A stretch of 33,316 nt of DNA from Chitinophaga pinensis (lineage in GTDB: Bacteria; Bacteroidota; Bacteroidia; Flavobacteriales_D; Crocinitomicaceae). Under the pieces are notes generated by a model, which saw nothing but the letters and a program-made list of their open reading frames with translations, made no database searches and was not told where the DNA came from. The position numbers and the translations under genes were made by a program. The stretch covers positions 1 to 33,316 of the forward strand of contig CAMBRH010000002.1 of assembly GCA_945870115.1 (NCBI GenBank). The letters run 5' to 3'. This document shows, piece by piece, positions 1 through 6,809 of the stretch (positions are counted from its first letter, which is position 1; every line of letters begins with the position of its first letter).

Positions 1-476
1 TTCCATTCAGGTAAAAAATCTTCAATTTCTTCATCTGTTGGACGCAAAAACATGTTGTAAGCAAACATATTTGACCAAGAAAATTCCGTAACAACTCTTA
101 AATTTAAACGGAAATCATCGTTTGCACAAGCGTAAGCATCTCTCACATACATATCTTTTTCAGTTAGATATGCTTTCATGCGTTGGTATAAGTTTTCAAA
201 TTTTTCTGGAGAAAACTTGATGTTTACATCACCCCACCACACTGAATTTTCAGTTTTTTCGTCGCAAACAACAAAACGATCTTTTGGAGATCTTCCTGTA
301 AATTCACCCGTTTCAATAGCAATAGCTCCAGTATCCGTAAGAACTCCTTGTCCGCTAATAATAGTGTCTTCAACAAGTTCTGCTGGTGACAAATTCCAAA
401 AAACATTTCCTAGGTTGTTTAGACCTAAACTTTCGTTCAAATCGGCATTTTTTCCTCTTTTACCAAATTCGTTCAT
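1..476 (-). CDS. pckA: Phosphoenolpyruvate carboxykinase (ATP), N-terminal part
   Basis: This is the N-terminal 158 residues of ATP-dependent PEP carboxykinase, which converts oxaloacetate and ATP to phosphoenolpyruvate in gluconeogenesis. The window edge cuts the gene; the family is about 530 residues long. The reading frame is open from an ATG at 474-476 to base 1. It shows the family's conserved early blocks: GAIAIETGEFTGRSPKDRF at about residues 50-68, then VWWGDVN and, further on, YVRDAYACAND and NMFAYNMFLRP. The Walker-type kinase loop and metal-binding residues would lie beyond the window. A -7 promoter element lies at 524-531, giving a leader of about 40 nt that contains a 6-bp hairpin (495-509). 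The gene is divergent from the DCC-family gene at 711. Identification is from family knowledge and is secure for the part seen. Confidence 0.95.
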   Translation of the reverse strand, partial: MNEFGKRGKNADLNESLGLNNLGNVFWNLSPAELVEDTIISGQGVLTDTGAIAIETGEFTGRSPKDRFVVCDEKTENSVWWGDVNIKFSPEKFENLYQRMKAYLTEKDMYVRDAYACANDDFRLNLRVVTEFSWSNMFAYNMFLRPTDEEIEDFLPEW

Positions 477-523
477 AATTTTTTAATTTTTTTATCTGCC
501 TTAGGCGGAATAGATTTGTGGCG

Positions 524-531
524 CAAAATTA
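524..531 (-). promoter_or_regulatory. -7 promoter element of pckA
   Basis: TAATTTTG on the minus strand matches the Bacteroidota -7 consensus TAnnTTTG. It lies 47 nt upstream of the pckA start. The predicted leader includes a small hairpin at 495-509 (TCTGCC, TTA loop, GGCGGA). No convincing -33 TTTG was found. Confidence 0.45.
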
Positions 532-684
532 CTAATTTTATGTAGAACTTTTTGAAAAACCAAGTGCATATTATTAACAATTAGTGAAAGAAATGTTAAA
601 TCTTGTTGAAAAATAATTCGATTTAGCATTTTTAAACTTAGTGTAATTTTGACGCTAATTTGTTTTTTGTCTGTTATTTTTTCT

Positions 685-692
685 TATATTTG
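685..692 (+). promoter_or_regulatory. -7 promoter element of the DCC-family gene
   Basis: TATATTTG matches TAnnTTTG. A TTG lies at 667-669, but its 15-nt spacing is shorter than the usual 17-23 nt. The element favours the ATG at 711 as start, with a leader of about 14 nt. Confidence 0.5.
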
Positions 693-710
693 ACAAAATA
701 ATTAGTGAAA

Positions 711-1097
711 ATGAAAATTATATTTTACGATGGAGAATGTGGATTTTGTAACAAATCTGTTCAATTGGTTTTGAATAATGAAAAAACGCATGAAATAAAA
801 TTTGCTGCACTTCAATCTGATTTTGCAATTAATTTTTTTAAAGATCAAAATTTACTAAAAGCTGATATGAGTACATTTTATTTTTGGAACGAAGAAAAAA
901 TGTTTCAAAAGTCAAGAGGTGCATTAAAAGTTTTATCATTTTTAAAATTCCCATGGTCATTATTAAAAATTGGTTATTTAATTCCTAATTATTTAAGAGA
1001 TAAAATGTATGATTTCATTGCAAAAAGAAGAACAAAATTAAGCACTGGTTTTTGTGTTTTACCAAGTCCTGAGCAAAAAAGTCGATTTTTAAAGTGA
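711..1097 (+). CDS. DCC-family (DUF393) thiol-disulfide oxidoreductase-like protein
   Basis: This 128-residue protein belongs to the DCC/DUF393 family, small proteins with a predicted thioredoxin-like fold. The diagnostic start is visible: IIFYDGECGFCNKS, with the CGFC pair at residues 10-13 directly after the first strand. The middle carries the usual FYFWNEE and SRGALKVLSFL segments, and the C-terminal half holds WSLLKIGYLIPNYLRDKMYDFIAKRR, also typical of the family. The frame can start at a GTG at 705, but the ATG at 711 places the first strand right at the N-terminus and fits the promoter. The real substrate of DCC proteins is unknown, so the redox role is inferred from the CxxC motif. 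The gene stands alone, divergent from pckA. Confidence 0.85.
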   Translation: MKIIFYDGECGFCNKSVQLVLNNEKTHEIKFAALQSDFAINFFKDQNLLKADMSTFYFWNEEKMFQKSRGALKVLSFLKFPWSLLKIGYLIPNYLRDKMYDFIAKRRTKLSTGFCVLPSPEQKSRFLK

Positions 1098-1160
1098 GAT
1101 ATTAACAAAGTAAAACTTATAAATTTCTCAACTAAAAAGTAAAATAAGCAAAACTTAAAC

Positions 1161-1168
1161 TATTTTTG
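1161..1168 (+). promoter_or_regulatory. -7 promoter element abutting the DivIC/FtsB-like gene
   Basis: TATTTTTG matches TAnnTTTG. Only four bases separate it from the GTG start at 1173, so the predicted transcript begins at or next to the start codon. Confidence 0.5.
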
Positions 1169-1172
1169 TTTT

Positions 1173-1505
1173 GTGGAAAAGCAAGTTGAAAATTCATCAT
1201 TTAAAGATAAGATTATATTCTGGAAACACCGATTGAGGTTTTTTAGAAATAAATATATTTTCACTATTACTGTTTTTGCTGTTTTCGCGTTATTTCTTGA
1301 TGACAACGATATTTTCACCTTATTTTCTCAAAATAGTAAGTTGAATAAAATTCAAACAGATCAAAAAAATGTTCAACAAAAATTGAGAGAAACAAGACAT
1401 ACTTTAAAACAATTGTCTTTTGGTTCTGAACTTGAAAGATTCGCTCGAGAAGAAAAATTGTTCAAAAAAGACAATGAAGATATTTTTATTTTGAGCTACG
1501 AGTAA
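1173..1505 (+). CDS. Septum formation initiator protein, DivIC/FtsB family
   Basis: This 110-residue bitopic protein has the layout of the DivIC/FtsB division-protein family. A basic cytoplasmic stretch (residues 1-27) is followed by one membrane segment (about 28-43, IFTITVFAVFALFL). An extracytoplasmic coiled coil spans about 50-85. The conserved tail is ELERFAREEKLFKKDNEDIFIL, the hallmark of the Bacteroidota version. FtsB/DivIC works with FtsL and FtsQ/DivIB to activate septal peptidoglycan synthesis. The start codon is GTG, chosen because the only in-frame ATG would come too late and because a -7 promoter element ends four bases upstream, which predicts a leaderless mRNA. The gene is convergent with the lipoprotein gene at 1591, with a low-complexity inverted repeat between them. 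Confidence 0.85.
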   Translation: MEKQVENSSFKDKIIFWKHRLRFFRNKYIFTITVFAVFALFLDDNDIFTLFSQNSKLNKIQTDQKNVQQKLRETRHTLKQLSFGSELERFAREEKLFKKDNEDIFILSYE

Positions 1506-1590
1506 AATTAAGAGTGAAGAATTAAAAATTAAGAATTAAGAGAGCAGAATTAAAAATTTATAACTCAACATTCTTAACTCATAACTAATT
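1506..1590. repeat. Low-complexity inverted repeat at a convergent junction
   Basis: The left half has GAATTAAGAATTAAGAG-like units; the right half (about 1558-1590) has TAACTC/ATAACT units that are roughly their reverse complement. It fills the gap between two convergent genes and resembles the sequences at 30387-30562 and 32333-32360. It may act as a weak bidirectional terminator. Confidence 0.5.
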
Positions 1591-2562
1591 TCAGTATTTA
1601 TAAAATCTCCCTCTAAATTTCCTGAAATTTTCTAATTCAAAACAGGGATTTACCTCTTTCAAAATAGGGAATTCAAATCTTTTTTCAGCATATTTATATT
1701 GTGCTCTTTTTGACGATAAAAATTCCAGCATTTTTTGTGCGTTAGCTGGATTTCTTGCATAACGGTAAATTCCACCTCCAGAAATTGACATATAACAACC
1801 TCTTTTACGCTGGTTTGGGAAAATTGCTTGAACTTTATGAGAATTTTTCGCATTTTTAGTGTCATAATTAGAATGACTTCTTGCAAGGTTGGATAATTTC
1901 ACAATACTTAATAATGCTTCCACATTTTTCACTCGGTCAATTTGTTTAAAATCATCACCTGATTTTGGTAATAATCTTTGTCTTTCAAGTTTTAATAAAA
2001 AAGTATCTGCTTCAGATTTCAATAAAAAGCGAATATTGTTTGTAAAACATTTTAAAGTTTGATCATTTTTTTCTTGGAACGAAATTTTATTTTTCCATTT
2101 AGGTTTCAATAATTCATGGTAATTTTTAATGGTATCTTTTGAAAGTATATTTTTATTGTAAATAATAACCAACGGTGTTTTTGAAAGTCCAAACCAATTG
2201 TTTCTTTTGGAACGATAAATAGGATCAATGTTTTTTTTTAAAACGTTAGATGTAATGGGAAGAAATAACTTTTTCTGGCTTGCTTTTTTCAATAAATTGT
2301 AATTACTTAAAAGGATTAAATCAGCTTCTGAATTAAATTTTTCAGTTTTAATTTTCTGTAATATTGAATCACTTGGAATGTATCGAAAACGAACTTTTAT
2401 CTTTTCTTCTTTCTCAAATTTCATGAAAATTAGTGAATCGTTACCAGTTTTTGAATCAGAATATATAGTGAGGTAATTGTATTTTATTTCCTCAGCATCT
2501 TTTACTGAACATGACGAAAATAAAACAATAAATATGATTAAAGTAAAAAAGTGAAGCTTCAT
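1591..2562 (-). CDS. Solute-binding lipoprotein, iron(III) ABC transporter type
   Basis: This 323-residue lipoprotein has a type II signal peptide: hydrophobic residues 5-15, then the lipobox FSSC with Cys18. The body resembles periplasmic-binding proteins of the FbpA/iron type. It has an early LTIYSD strand, ADLILLSNYNLLKKASQKKLF around residues 80-100, and a hinge-like WFGLSKTPLVIIYNK at about 123-137. Near the C-terminus, QAIFPNQRKRGCYMSISGGGIYRYARNPANAQKMLEFLSSKRAQ spans two adjacent blocks that match the FbpA closing motif. FbpA-type proteins bind Fe(III) and hand it to an inner-membrane permease. No permease or ATPase gene lies next to it, so the substrate is inferred. A -7 element ends four bases before the ATG. 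Confidence 0.75.
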   Translation of the reverse strand: MKLHFFTLIIFIVLFSSCSVKDAEEIKYNYLTIYSDSKTGNDSLIFMKFEKEEKIKVRFRYIPSDSILQKIKTEKFNSEADLILLSNYNLLKKASQKKLFLPITSNVLKKNIDPIYRSKRNNWFGLSKTPLVIIYNKNILSKDTIKNYHELLKPKWKNKISFQEKNDQTLKCFTNNIRFLLKSEADTFLLKLERQRLLPKSGDDFKQIDRVKNVEALLSIVKLSNLARSHSNYDTKNAKNSHKVQAIFPNQRKRGCYMSISGGGIYRYARNPANAQKMLEFLSSKRAQYKYAEKRFEFPILKEVNPCFELENFRKFRGRFYKY

Positions 2563-2566
2563 TTTA

Positions 2567-2574
2567 CAAAGCTA
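2567..2574 (-). promoter_or_regulatory. -7 promoter element abutting the lipoprotein gene
   Basis: TAGCTTTG on the minus strand matches TAnnTTTG. Four bases separate it from the ATG at 2562, so the transcript is predicted to be leaderless. Confidence 0.5.
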
Positions 2575-2674
2575 AATAAAATTATAGAATATTTGTTTTT
2601 AATGTTTTTCAAAAAGCTAAGATAAATCATAAAAATGTTTGATTTCACTTCTAATTTTTTTTATAAGTTCAATT

Positions 2675-2682
2675 TACCTTTG
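2675..2682 (+). promoter_or_regulatory. -7 promoter element of the coiled-coil gene
   Basis: TACCTTTG matches TAnnTTTG and lies 16 nt upstream of the ATG at 2699. Confidence 0.5.
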
Positions 2683-2698
2683 TAGAAAATAATTAATC

Positions 2699-3079
2699 AT
2701 GGAAAAAGCAAAAGTATTTGATCAACATGCTGAAAACACAGAATTTTCTGCAAAATTAGATTTTTATAAAGACGAAATTAAAATCTTCAAGAATCGTTTG
2801 GAGGAAATTGTTTCAAAAAATAATCAAGTTGAATGTTTATCTGAATTAGAAAAATTTCAAAATCAATTGATAATCCAACGCAATAACATTGATGAATTAA
2901 AACACAAAGTTACTGTTGACGAAGATCGATTAATTCATGAAATAAACAAAAATGAAGTTGCAATTGATCATAGAAGCATTGAAAATCATAGCGTTGAGAA
3001 AGATGAAATGGAGAGTTTTGAGAAAAATTTCCATAATTTAAGACATGAAATTAATTTGTTTTTCACTAAATGGATGTGA
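2699..3079 (+). CDS. Small coiled-coil protein of unknown function
   Basis: I do not recognise this 126-residue protein. It is strongly charged, has no signal peptide or membrane segment, and reads as almost continuous alpha helix. Heptad-like spacing of hydrophobic residues runs from about residue 18 to 115 (for example KDEIKIFKNRLEEIV and KFQNQLIIQRNNIDELKHKV). It ends in FFTKWM. A cytoplasmic helical bundle or coiled-coil partner protein is the likely form. It has its own -7 promoter element 16 nt upstream and a strong intrinsic terminator at 3139-3175, so it is a single-gene transcription unit. That it is a real gene rests on the promoter, the terminator and codon use like its neighbours; no function is proposed. 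Confidence 0.75.
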   Translation: MEKAKVFDQHAENTEFSAKLDFYKDEIKIFKNRLEEIVSKNNQVECLSELEKFQNQLIIQRNNIDELKHKVTVDEDRLIHEINKNEVAIDHRSIENHSVEKDEMESFEKNFHNLRHEINLFFTKWM

Positions 3080-3138
3080 TCAACTTATATTTCAATTGAT
3101 TAATATAAAATTAAGTTATACAATTTTAATCAATCCAA

Positions 3139-3175
3139 AAACCCAACTATTTTTTTTAGTTGGGTTTATTTTTTT
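3139..3175 (+). terminator. Intrinsic terminator after the coiled-coil gene
   Basis: A perfect 11-bp stem, AAACCCAACTA (3139-3149) with TAGTTGGGTTT (3157-3167), surrounds a T-rich loop and is followed by ATTTTTTT. Confidence 0.85.
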
Positions 3176-3228
3176 GTACCAATTATAAGAATTCTTATTT
3201 TTTTCTAAAATATTTACTTTTGGTTTCT

Positions 3229-3236
3229 TACCTTTG
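3229..3236 (+). promoter_or_regulatory. -7 promoter element of the HEAT-like gene
   Basis: TACCTTTG matches TAnnTTTG and lies 42 nt upstream of the GTG at 3279. A second match, TACTTTTG, lies just upstream at 3215-3222, so two start points are possible. Confidence 0.45.
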
Positions 3237-3278
3237 TGAAAAATCGTTTAATTAATCAATTATTAAGTTTATCAAAAA

Positions 3279-3854
3279 GTGGCTGTAACAACTAAAACCC
3301 AAGAGAAAAAAATAAATCAATTATTACTTGATTTGAATTCCTCAAATCCTGGAAAAGTTACAATTGCTCTTGATTCCCTGCAAGTTTATGGTGATTCAAG
3401 TATTATTTTTCCTCTTTTTGATTTTTTAAAAAATAGTGATGATGAAAAATCAAAAGCTGAAGTTCTAGAATTTTTATGTAATCTAAAAGATACAAATTCC
3501 ATGACTAAAGTAATGGAATGTTTAAAAGATGAACATTTTGCTGCTGTAAGAATTGAAATTTTAACAGCCATATGGAATTGTCCGATAAATTTTAGTGAAT
3601 TTTTACATGAATTTGTTAAAATTGCAGTCGAAAATGACTATTTACATTGCTTAGAATGTTTAACAATAATTGAAAATTTAGACGGACCTTTTGATGAAAA
3701 ATCAGTTTTTGAATCACAATTATTTTTAAAAGATTACCACGAAAACAAATATCCTAAAACAAAGGAAAAAGATTTATTAATAAGTGAAATCGCAATTTTA
3801 ATCCGTGATTTTGATTTGGATACGGACGATTCCATTGGTGCCGAATACGAATAA
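3279..3854 (+). CDS. HEAT-repeat-like cytoplasmic protein
   Basis: This 191-residue protein has no signal peptide or membrane segment. Residues about 15-125 form paired helices of the HEAT/armadillo kind. Examples are GKVTIALDSLQVYGDSSIIFPLFDFLKNSDDEKS, then KAEVLEFLCNLKDTNSMTKVMECLKDEHF, then AAVRIEILTAIWNCPINFSEFLHEFVKIA, each about 35 residues long. The C-terminal 50 residues are acidic (DFDLDTDDSIGAEYE). HEAT proteins are usually protein-interaction scaffolds; the partner here is unknown. Translation starts at GTG, because no ATG is available near the N-terminus and two -7 elements lie upstream. The gene is followed by a large palindrome (3857-3981). The fold assignment is inferred from the helix pattern, not from a specific family signature. 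Confidence 0.7.
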   Translation: MAVTTKTQEKKINQLLLDLNSSNPGKVTIALDSLQVYGDSSIIFPLFDFLKNSDDEKSKAEVLEFLCNLKDTNSMTKVMECLKDEHFAAVRIEILTAIWNCPINFSEFLHEFVKIAVENDYLHCLECLTIIENLDGPFDEKSVFESQLFLKDYHENKYPKTKEKDLLISEIAILIRDFDLDTDDSIGAEYE

Positions 3855-3856
3855 TT

Positions 3857-3981
3857 TTAAGTATCTTTTAAAATTGCTTTTTCTTCGTTGAACTTTAAAT
3901 ATAAAATGCTCATCAACTTAAGTTGACTGCGCTTTTAAATTTTTGTTCGCCTCAAAAAATCTAATTTTAAAAGATCCTTAA
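3857..3981. repeat. 125-bp imperfect palindrome
   Basis: The outer arms, 3857-3875 and 3963-3981, are 19-bp inverted copies with one mismatch. The centre, 3913-3926, is a perfect 14-bp palindrome, TCAACTTAAGTTGA. Both share the same centre at about 3919. The arms between them also align imperfectly as reverse complements (GAAC, ATATAAAATGC against ATTTAAAAGCGC). It lies between two genes of the same direction and could be a cruciform, a MITE-like element or a terminator-like structure. Confidence 0.7.
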
Positions 3982-4003
3982 GATTTATTATTTAAATTTT
4001 ATT

Positions 4004-4011
4004 TACCTTTG
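4004..4011 (+). promoter_or_regulatory. -7 promoter element of the membrane protein-lpxB operon
   Basis: TACCTTTG matches TAnnTTTG and lies 14 nt upstream of the ATG at 4026. Confidence 0.5.
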
Positions 4012-4025
4012 AAAAAACTTGATAC

Positions 4026-4334
4026 ATGAATTTTAGAAATTGGACGAAACAACACACGCTGGGTTTATTGCTTGGAATCGCGACAACAATCGTTTTCATA
4101 CCGATTATTATGTTTGTTTTAGGAAGTATTGATAATATTCCATTTTCACGGATGTGGTTCAAATTTAGCCTGATACATGCTGAAAAAACACGCATTGTTT
4201 CCTTGGCAAGTATTGCAAATCTGATTTGGTTTCATACTTTTCTTAAAAAAGAGAATTTTTCTTATGGTCAAGGTGTAATTTTTGCGACAATATTAAATTT
4301 ACTTTTCATTCTTTATTATAAATTTCTTGCTTAA
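4026..4334 (+). CDS. Small three-helix membrane protein upstream of lpxB
   Basis: This 102-residue protein is predicted to be integral to the inner membrane, with three hydrophobic segments at about residues 12-34, 56-73 and 82-100. I recognise no catalytic motif. Its TAA stop shares one base with the lpxB ATG (TAATG), so the two genes are almost certainly translationally coupled in one operon read from the -7 element at 4004-4011. The coupling suggests a role near lipid A synthesis or the envelope, but that is inference from position only. The basic N-terminus (NFRNWTKQH) suggests it faces the cytoplasm. Confidence 0.75.
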   Translation: MNFRNWTKQHTLGLLLGIATTIVFIPIIMFVLGSIDNIPFSRMWFKFSLIHAEKTRIVSLASIANLIWFHTFLKKENFSYGQGVIFATILNLLFILYYKFLA

Positions 4335-5482
4335 TGAATGATTTAGCAAAAAAAAAGAAAATTTATATCATTGCTGGTGAAGCTTCTGGTGATTTACACG
4401 GAGCAAATTTGGTAAAAGCATTAAAAAAAGTTTCAACCGAAAATAACAGAGAATTAGATTTTCGTTTTTGGGGAGGAGATTTAATGCAAAAAGAAATTGG
4501 GAAACCAGTAAAACACATAAAAGAATTGGCTTTCATGGGTTTTATAGAAGTGATTTCAAATCTAAAGACAATTCTGAATAACATTAAATTTTGTAAACAA
4601 GACATTGAAAGTTTTGATCCAGACGCCTTAGTTCTAATTGATTATCCAGGTTTTAATTTAAGAATTGCTGAATGGGCAAAAGCAAAAGGCATAAAAGTAT
4701 TTTATTATATTTCACCGCAAGTGTGGGCTTGGAAGCAATCTCGGGTCTATAAAATTAAAAGAACAGTAGATCATTTATTTGCCATTTTGCCTTTTGAAGA
4801 AGAATTTTACAAAAAATTTAATTACAAAGTTGAATTTGTCGGACATCCATTGTTAGATGCAATTGAACAATATAAAGAAATTGAATTTTCTGAAACTGAA
4901 TTTAGAGAAAGAAACGAGCTGTCTCAAAAACCAATTATTGCCGTTTTACCTGGCAGTAGAAAACAAGAAATTAGAGTAAAATTGCCAATCATGTTGGAAG
5001 CTGTGAAAAATTATTCCTCTTATGAAATTTTAATCGCTGGCGCACCTTCTTTAGATCCTGATTTTTATAAACCCTTTTTAATTTATCCAAATATTAAAAT
5101 TATTCATGGGGAAACGTATAACATTTTAAATTTAGCCGAAGCAGCAATTGTAACATCGGGAACTGCAACTTTGGAAACGGCGCTTTTTTCTGTACCTGAG
5201 GTTGTTTGCTATAAAGCTTCATCGATTTCATATCAAATAGCAAAAAGGTTGATTAAGATTAAATATATTTCCTTGGTGAATTTAATTATGGATCGAGAAG
5301 TTGTGCGTGAACTTATTCAAAATGAGTGTAATGCAACTTTAATAGAATCAGAATTTTCGAAACTAATAAAAGGTGGAGAAAAAAGAGAATTGATGTTGAA
5401 AGATTTTGAATTATTAAAAAAATCACTGGGTTCTGGAGGTGCAAGTGAAAAGGTAGCACGTTTGTTGTTGAATAATTGTTGA
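4334..5482 (+). CDS. lpxB: Lipid-A-disaccharide synthase
   Basis: This 382-residue protein has the normal length for LpxB, the glycosyltransferase (GT19) that condenses UDP-2,3-diacylglucosamine with lipid X to make the lipid A disaccharide at the inner face of the inner membrane. Family motifs appear in order: IAGEASGDLHGANLVKAL (residues 13-30), the KELAFMGFIEV block, ISPQVWAWKQSRV (about 131-143), LPFEEEFYKK, FVGHPLLD (about 171-178), LPGSRKQEI (about 207-215), and the donor-binding SGTATLE near residue 278. The start codon overlaps the preceding membrane-protein stop by one base, indicating coupling. Presence of the gene shows an outer membrane with lipid A. No anomaly was seen. Confidence 0.97.
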   Translation: MNDLAKKKKIYIIAGEASGDLHGANLVKALKKVSTENNRELDFRFWGGDLMQKEIGKPVKHIKELAFMGFIEVISNLKTILNNIKFCKQDIESFDPDALVLIDYPGFNLRIAEWAKAKGIKVFYYISPQVWAWKQSRVYKIKRTVDHLFAILPFEEEFYKKFNYKVEFVGHPLLDAIEQYKEIEFSETEFRERNELSQKPIIAVLPGSRKQEIRVKLPIMLEAVKNYSSYEILIAGAPSLDPDFYKPFLIYPNIKIIHGETYNILNLAEAAIVTSGTATLETALFSVPEVVCYKASSISYQIAKRLIKIKYISLVNLIMDREVVRELIQNECNATLIESEFSKLIKGGEKRELMLKDFELLKKSLGSGGASEKVARLLLNNC

Positions 5483-5523
5483 AAACAATTTGAATCTGTG
5501 TGATTTCAAGCTTTTTTTGAACT

Positions 5524-5531
5524 TATTTTTG
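5524..5531 (+). promoter_or_regulatory. -7 promoter element abutting the SpoIID-domain gene
   Basis: TATTTTTG matches TAnnTTTG. Four bases separate it from the ATG at 5536, which predicts a leaderless mRNA. Confidence 0.5.
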
Positions 5532-5535
5532 CAAA

Positions 5536-6729
5536 ATGAAAATGCTTTTTCTCTTTATTCTAATTTCTGTAACTCAAATAATCAGTGCTCAGCAATTGCG
5601 TGTTGGAGTTTTGACAGAATATGACATTCAAAGAATTTTATTTTCATATAATGAAGGAAGTTATTTGATTTATGCTGATACTTTCGAATTTGGAGCAATT
5701 CTACCTAATGAGTTTGTCGATATTTCCATAACTTCTGGAGACAAAATACAATTAAAAAAAGGTGTCGAAATATTAGGTGAATTTGAAAAAATTAATTTAG
5801 TTGAAACAATTCCTTCAAGTTCAATAGCTCTAACTTCAAAAAGTCCGGTTGTTAAAGAAAGAAAATACCAAGATGATTTTGAAATAACATTGAGTGCTAA
5901 AGGTTTAATAATTGTAAATCTTGTTGACATGAACAATTATTTGGCTGGTGTTGTAGAATCAGAAGGTGGCGGCGGTAAAGAATTAGAATATTACAAAGTT
6001 CAAGCAATCATGTGCAGAACCTATGTCTTGAAAAATTTGAGTAGACATAAAGATTTGGGTTACGGTGTTTGTGATCGTGTGCATTGTCAAGCATATCATT
6101 CGATGTTGAAATACACTCCAAAAATTATGGACGCTGTTAAAGCTACAGAAAGCCTTGTTTTAATTGATGATAAAACGAATTCAAAAGGAGAATTAGCAGG
6201 AACGTATTTTCATGCAAATTGTGGTGGTCAAACGAGCAATGCAGCTGATGTTTGGAATACAAATTTACCTTATTTAAATACTTTTAAAGACACATTTTGC
6301 ATTTATACCAAGCAAGCAACCTGGGAAAAAAGAATTTCACAGCAAAAATGGGCTGATTTTTTAGTTTCAAGATACAATTATCCGTTGTATGATAGTGTTT
6401 TTGGGCCAATGATTTTCACCTTTAATCAACCTGAGAGAATTGCGTTTTATCAAAGTCCGGCTTTAGGAGTTCCCTTGAGAGATTTACGAACAGAATTCCA
6501 ATTAAAATCGACATTTTTTAGTTGCTACCCTGAAGGATTAGATGTTGTAGTTCGAGGAAAAGGTGTAGGACACGGAGTTGGACTTTGTCAAGAAGGAGCA
6601 ATGAAAATGGCAAAATATGGATTCAGTTTCCAACAAATTTCACTTTATTACTTCCCAGGATTAAAACTTGTTTCGTACAAGGATTTTTTATTCTTTAATC
6701 AAAAAATAGTTTCTGAAACAGAGTTTTAG
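5536..6729 (+). CDS. Secreted SpoIID/LytB-domain protein
   Basis: This 397-residue exported protein has a type I signal peptide (residues 1-18, ending ISAQQ). After about 110 residues of beta-rich sequence comes the SpoIID domain. MNNYLAGVVESEGGG (about 133-147) includes the Glu that acts as catalytic acid in SpoIID enzymes. It is followed by YYKVQAIMCRTYVLKN, then GVCDRVHCQAYHS, TYFHANCGGQT and the closing GKGVGHGVGLCQEGAMKMAKYG (about 338-359). SpoIID is a lytic transglycosylase acting on peptidoglycan strands that have lost their stem peptides. In Gram-negative bacteria related proteins are thought to act in cell-wall turnover or division. The gene follows lpxB by about 50 nt but has its own -7 element, four bases before the ATG. 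It is convergent with the next gene and shares a terminator with it. Confidence 0.9.
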   Translation: MKMLFLFILISVTQIISAQQLRVGVLTEYDIQRILFSYNEGSYLIYADTFEFGAILPNEFVDISITSGDKIQLKKGVEILGEFEKINLVETIPSSSIALTSKSPVVKERKYQDDFEITLSAKGLIIVNLVDMNNYLAGVVESEGGGGKELEYYKVQAIMCRTYVLKNLSRHKDLGYGVCDRVHCQAYHSMLKYTPKIMDAVKATESLVLIDDKTNSKGELAGTYFHANCGGQTSNAADVWNTNLPYLNTFKDTFCIYTKQATWEKRISQQKWADFLVSRYNYPLYDSVFGPMIFTFNQPERIAFYQSPALGVPLRDLRTEFQLKSTFFSCYPEGLDVVVRGKGVGHGVGLCQEGAMKMAKYGFSFQQISLYYFPGLKLVSYKDFLFFNQKIVSETEF

Positions 6730-6746
6730 ACTTTCTTGACACAAAA

Positions 6747-6792
6747 AAAAGGAATATCATTATATCTTTTAATGATTTATGACATTCCTTTT
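6747..6792. terminator. Bidirectional intrinsic terminator
   Basis: The stem is AAAAGGAAT (6747-6755) with ATTCCTTTT (6784-6792), extended inward by TCAT/ATGA after one mismatch. There is an A-run on the left and a T-rich right side. It lies between the convergent SpoIID and rhodanese-fusion genes and can serve both. Confidence 0.75.
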
Positions 6793-6809
6793 ATCTTATG
6801 AATTATAAT

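Noticed and set aside
178..486. 102-residue open frame on the plus strand opposite pckA
   Set aside because: It is antisense to a secure coding region, has no promoter, and its translation resembles no protein.
616..631. Possible fourth AATCGATT-type box upstream of pckA
   Set aside because: Only CTAAATCGA is shared, in the opposite orientation and at a different distance; in such AT-rich DNA this is near chance.
705..710. GTG at 705 as start of the DCC-family gene
   Set aside because: It adds only Met-Lys ahead of a natural N-terminus, and the ATG at 711 fits the family start better.
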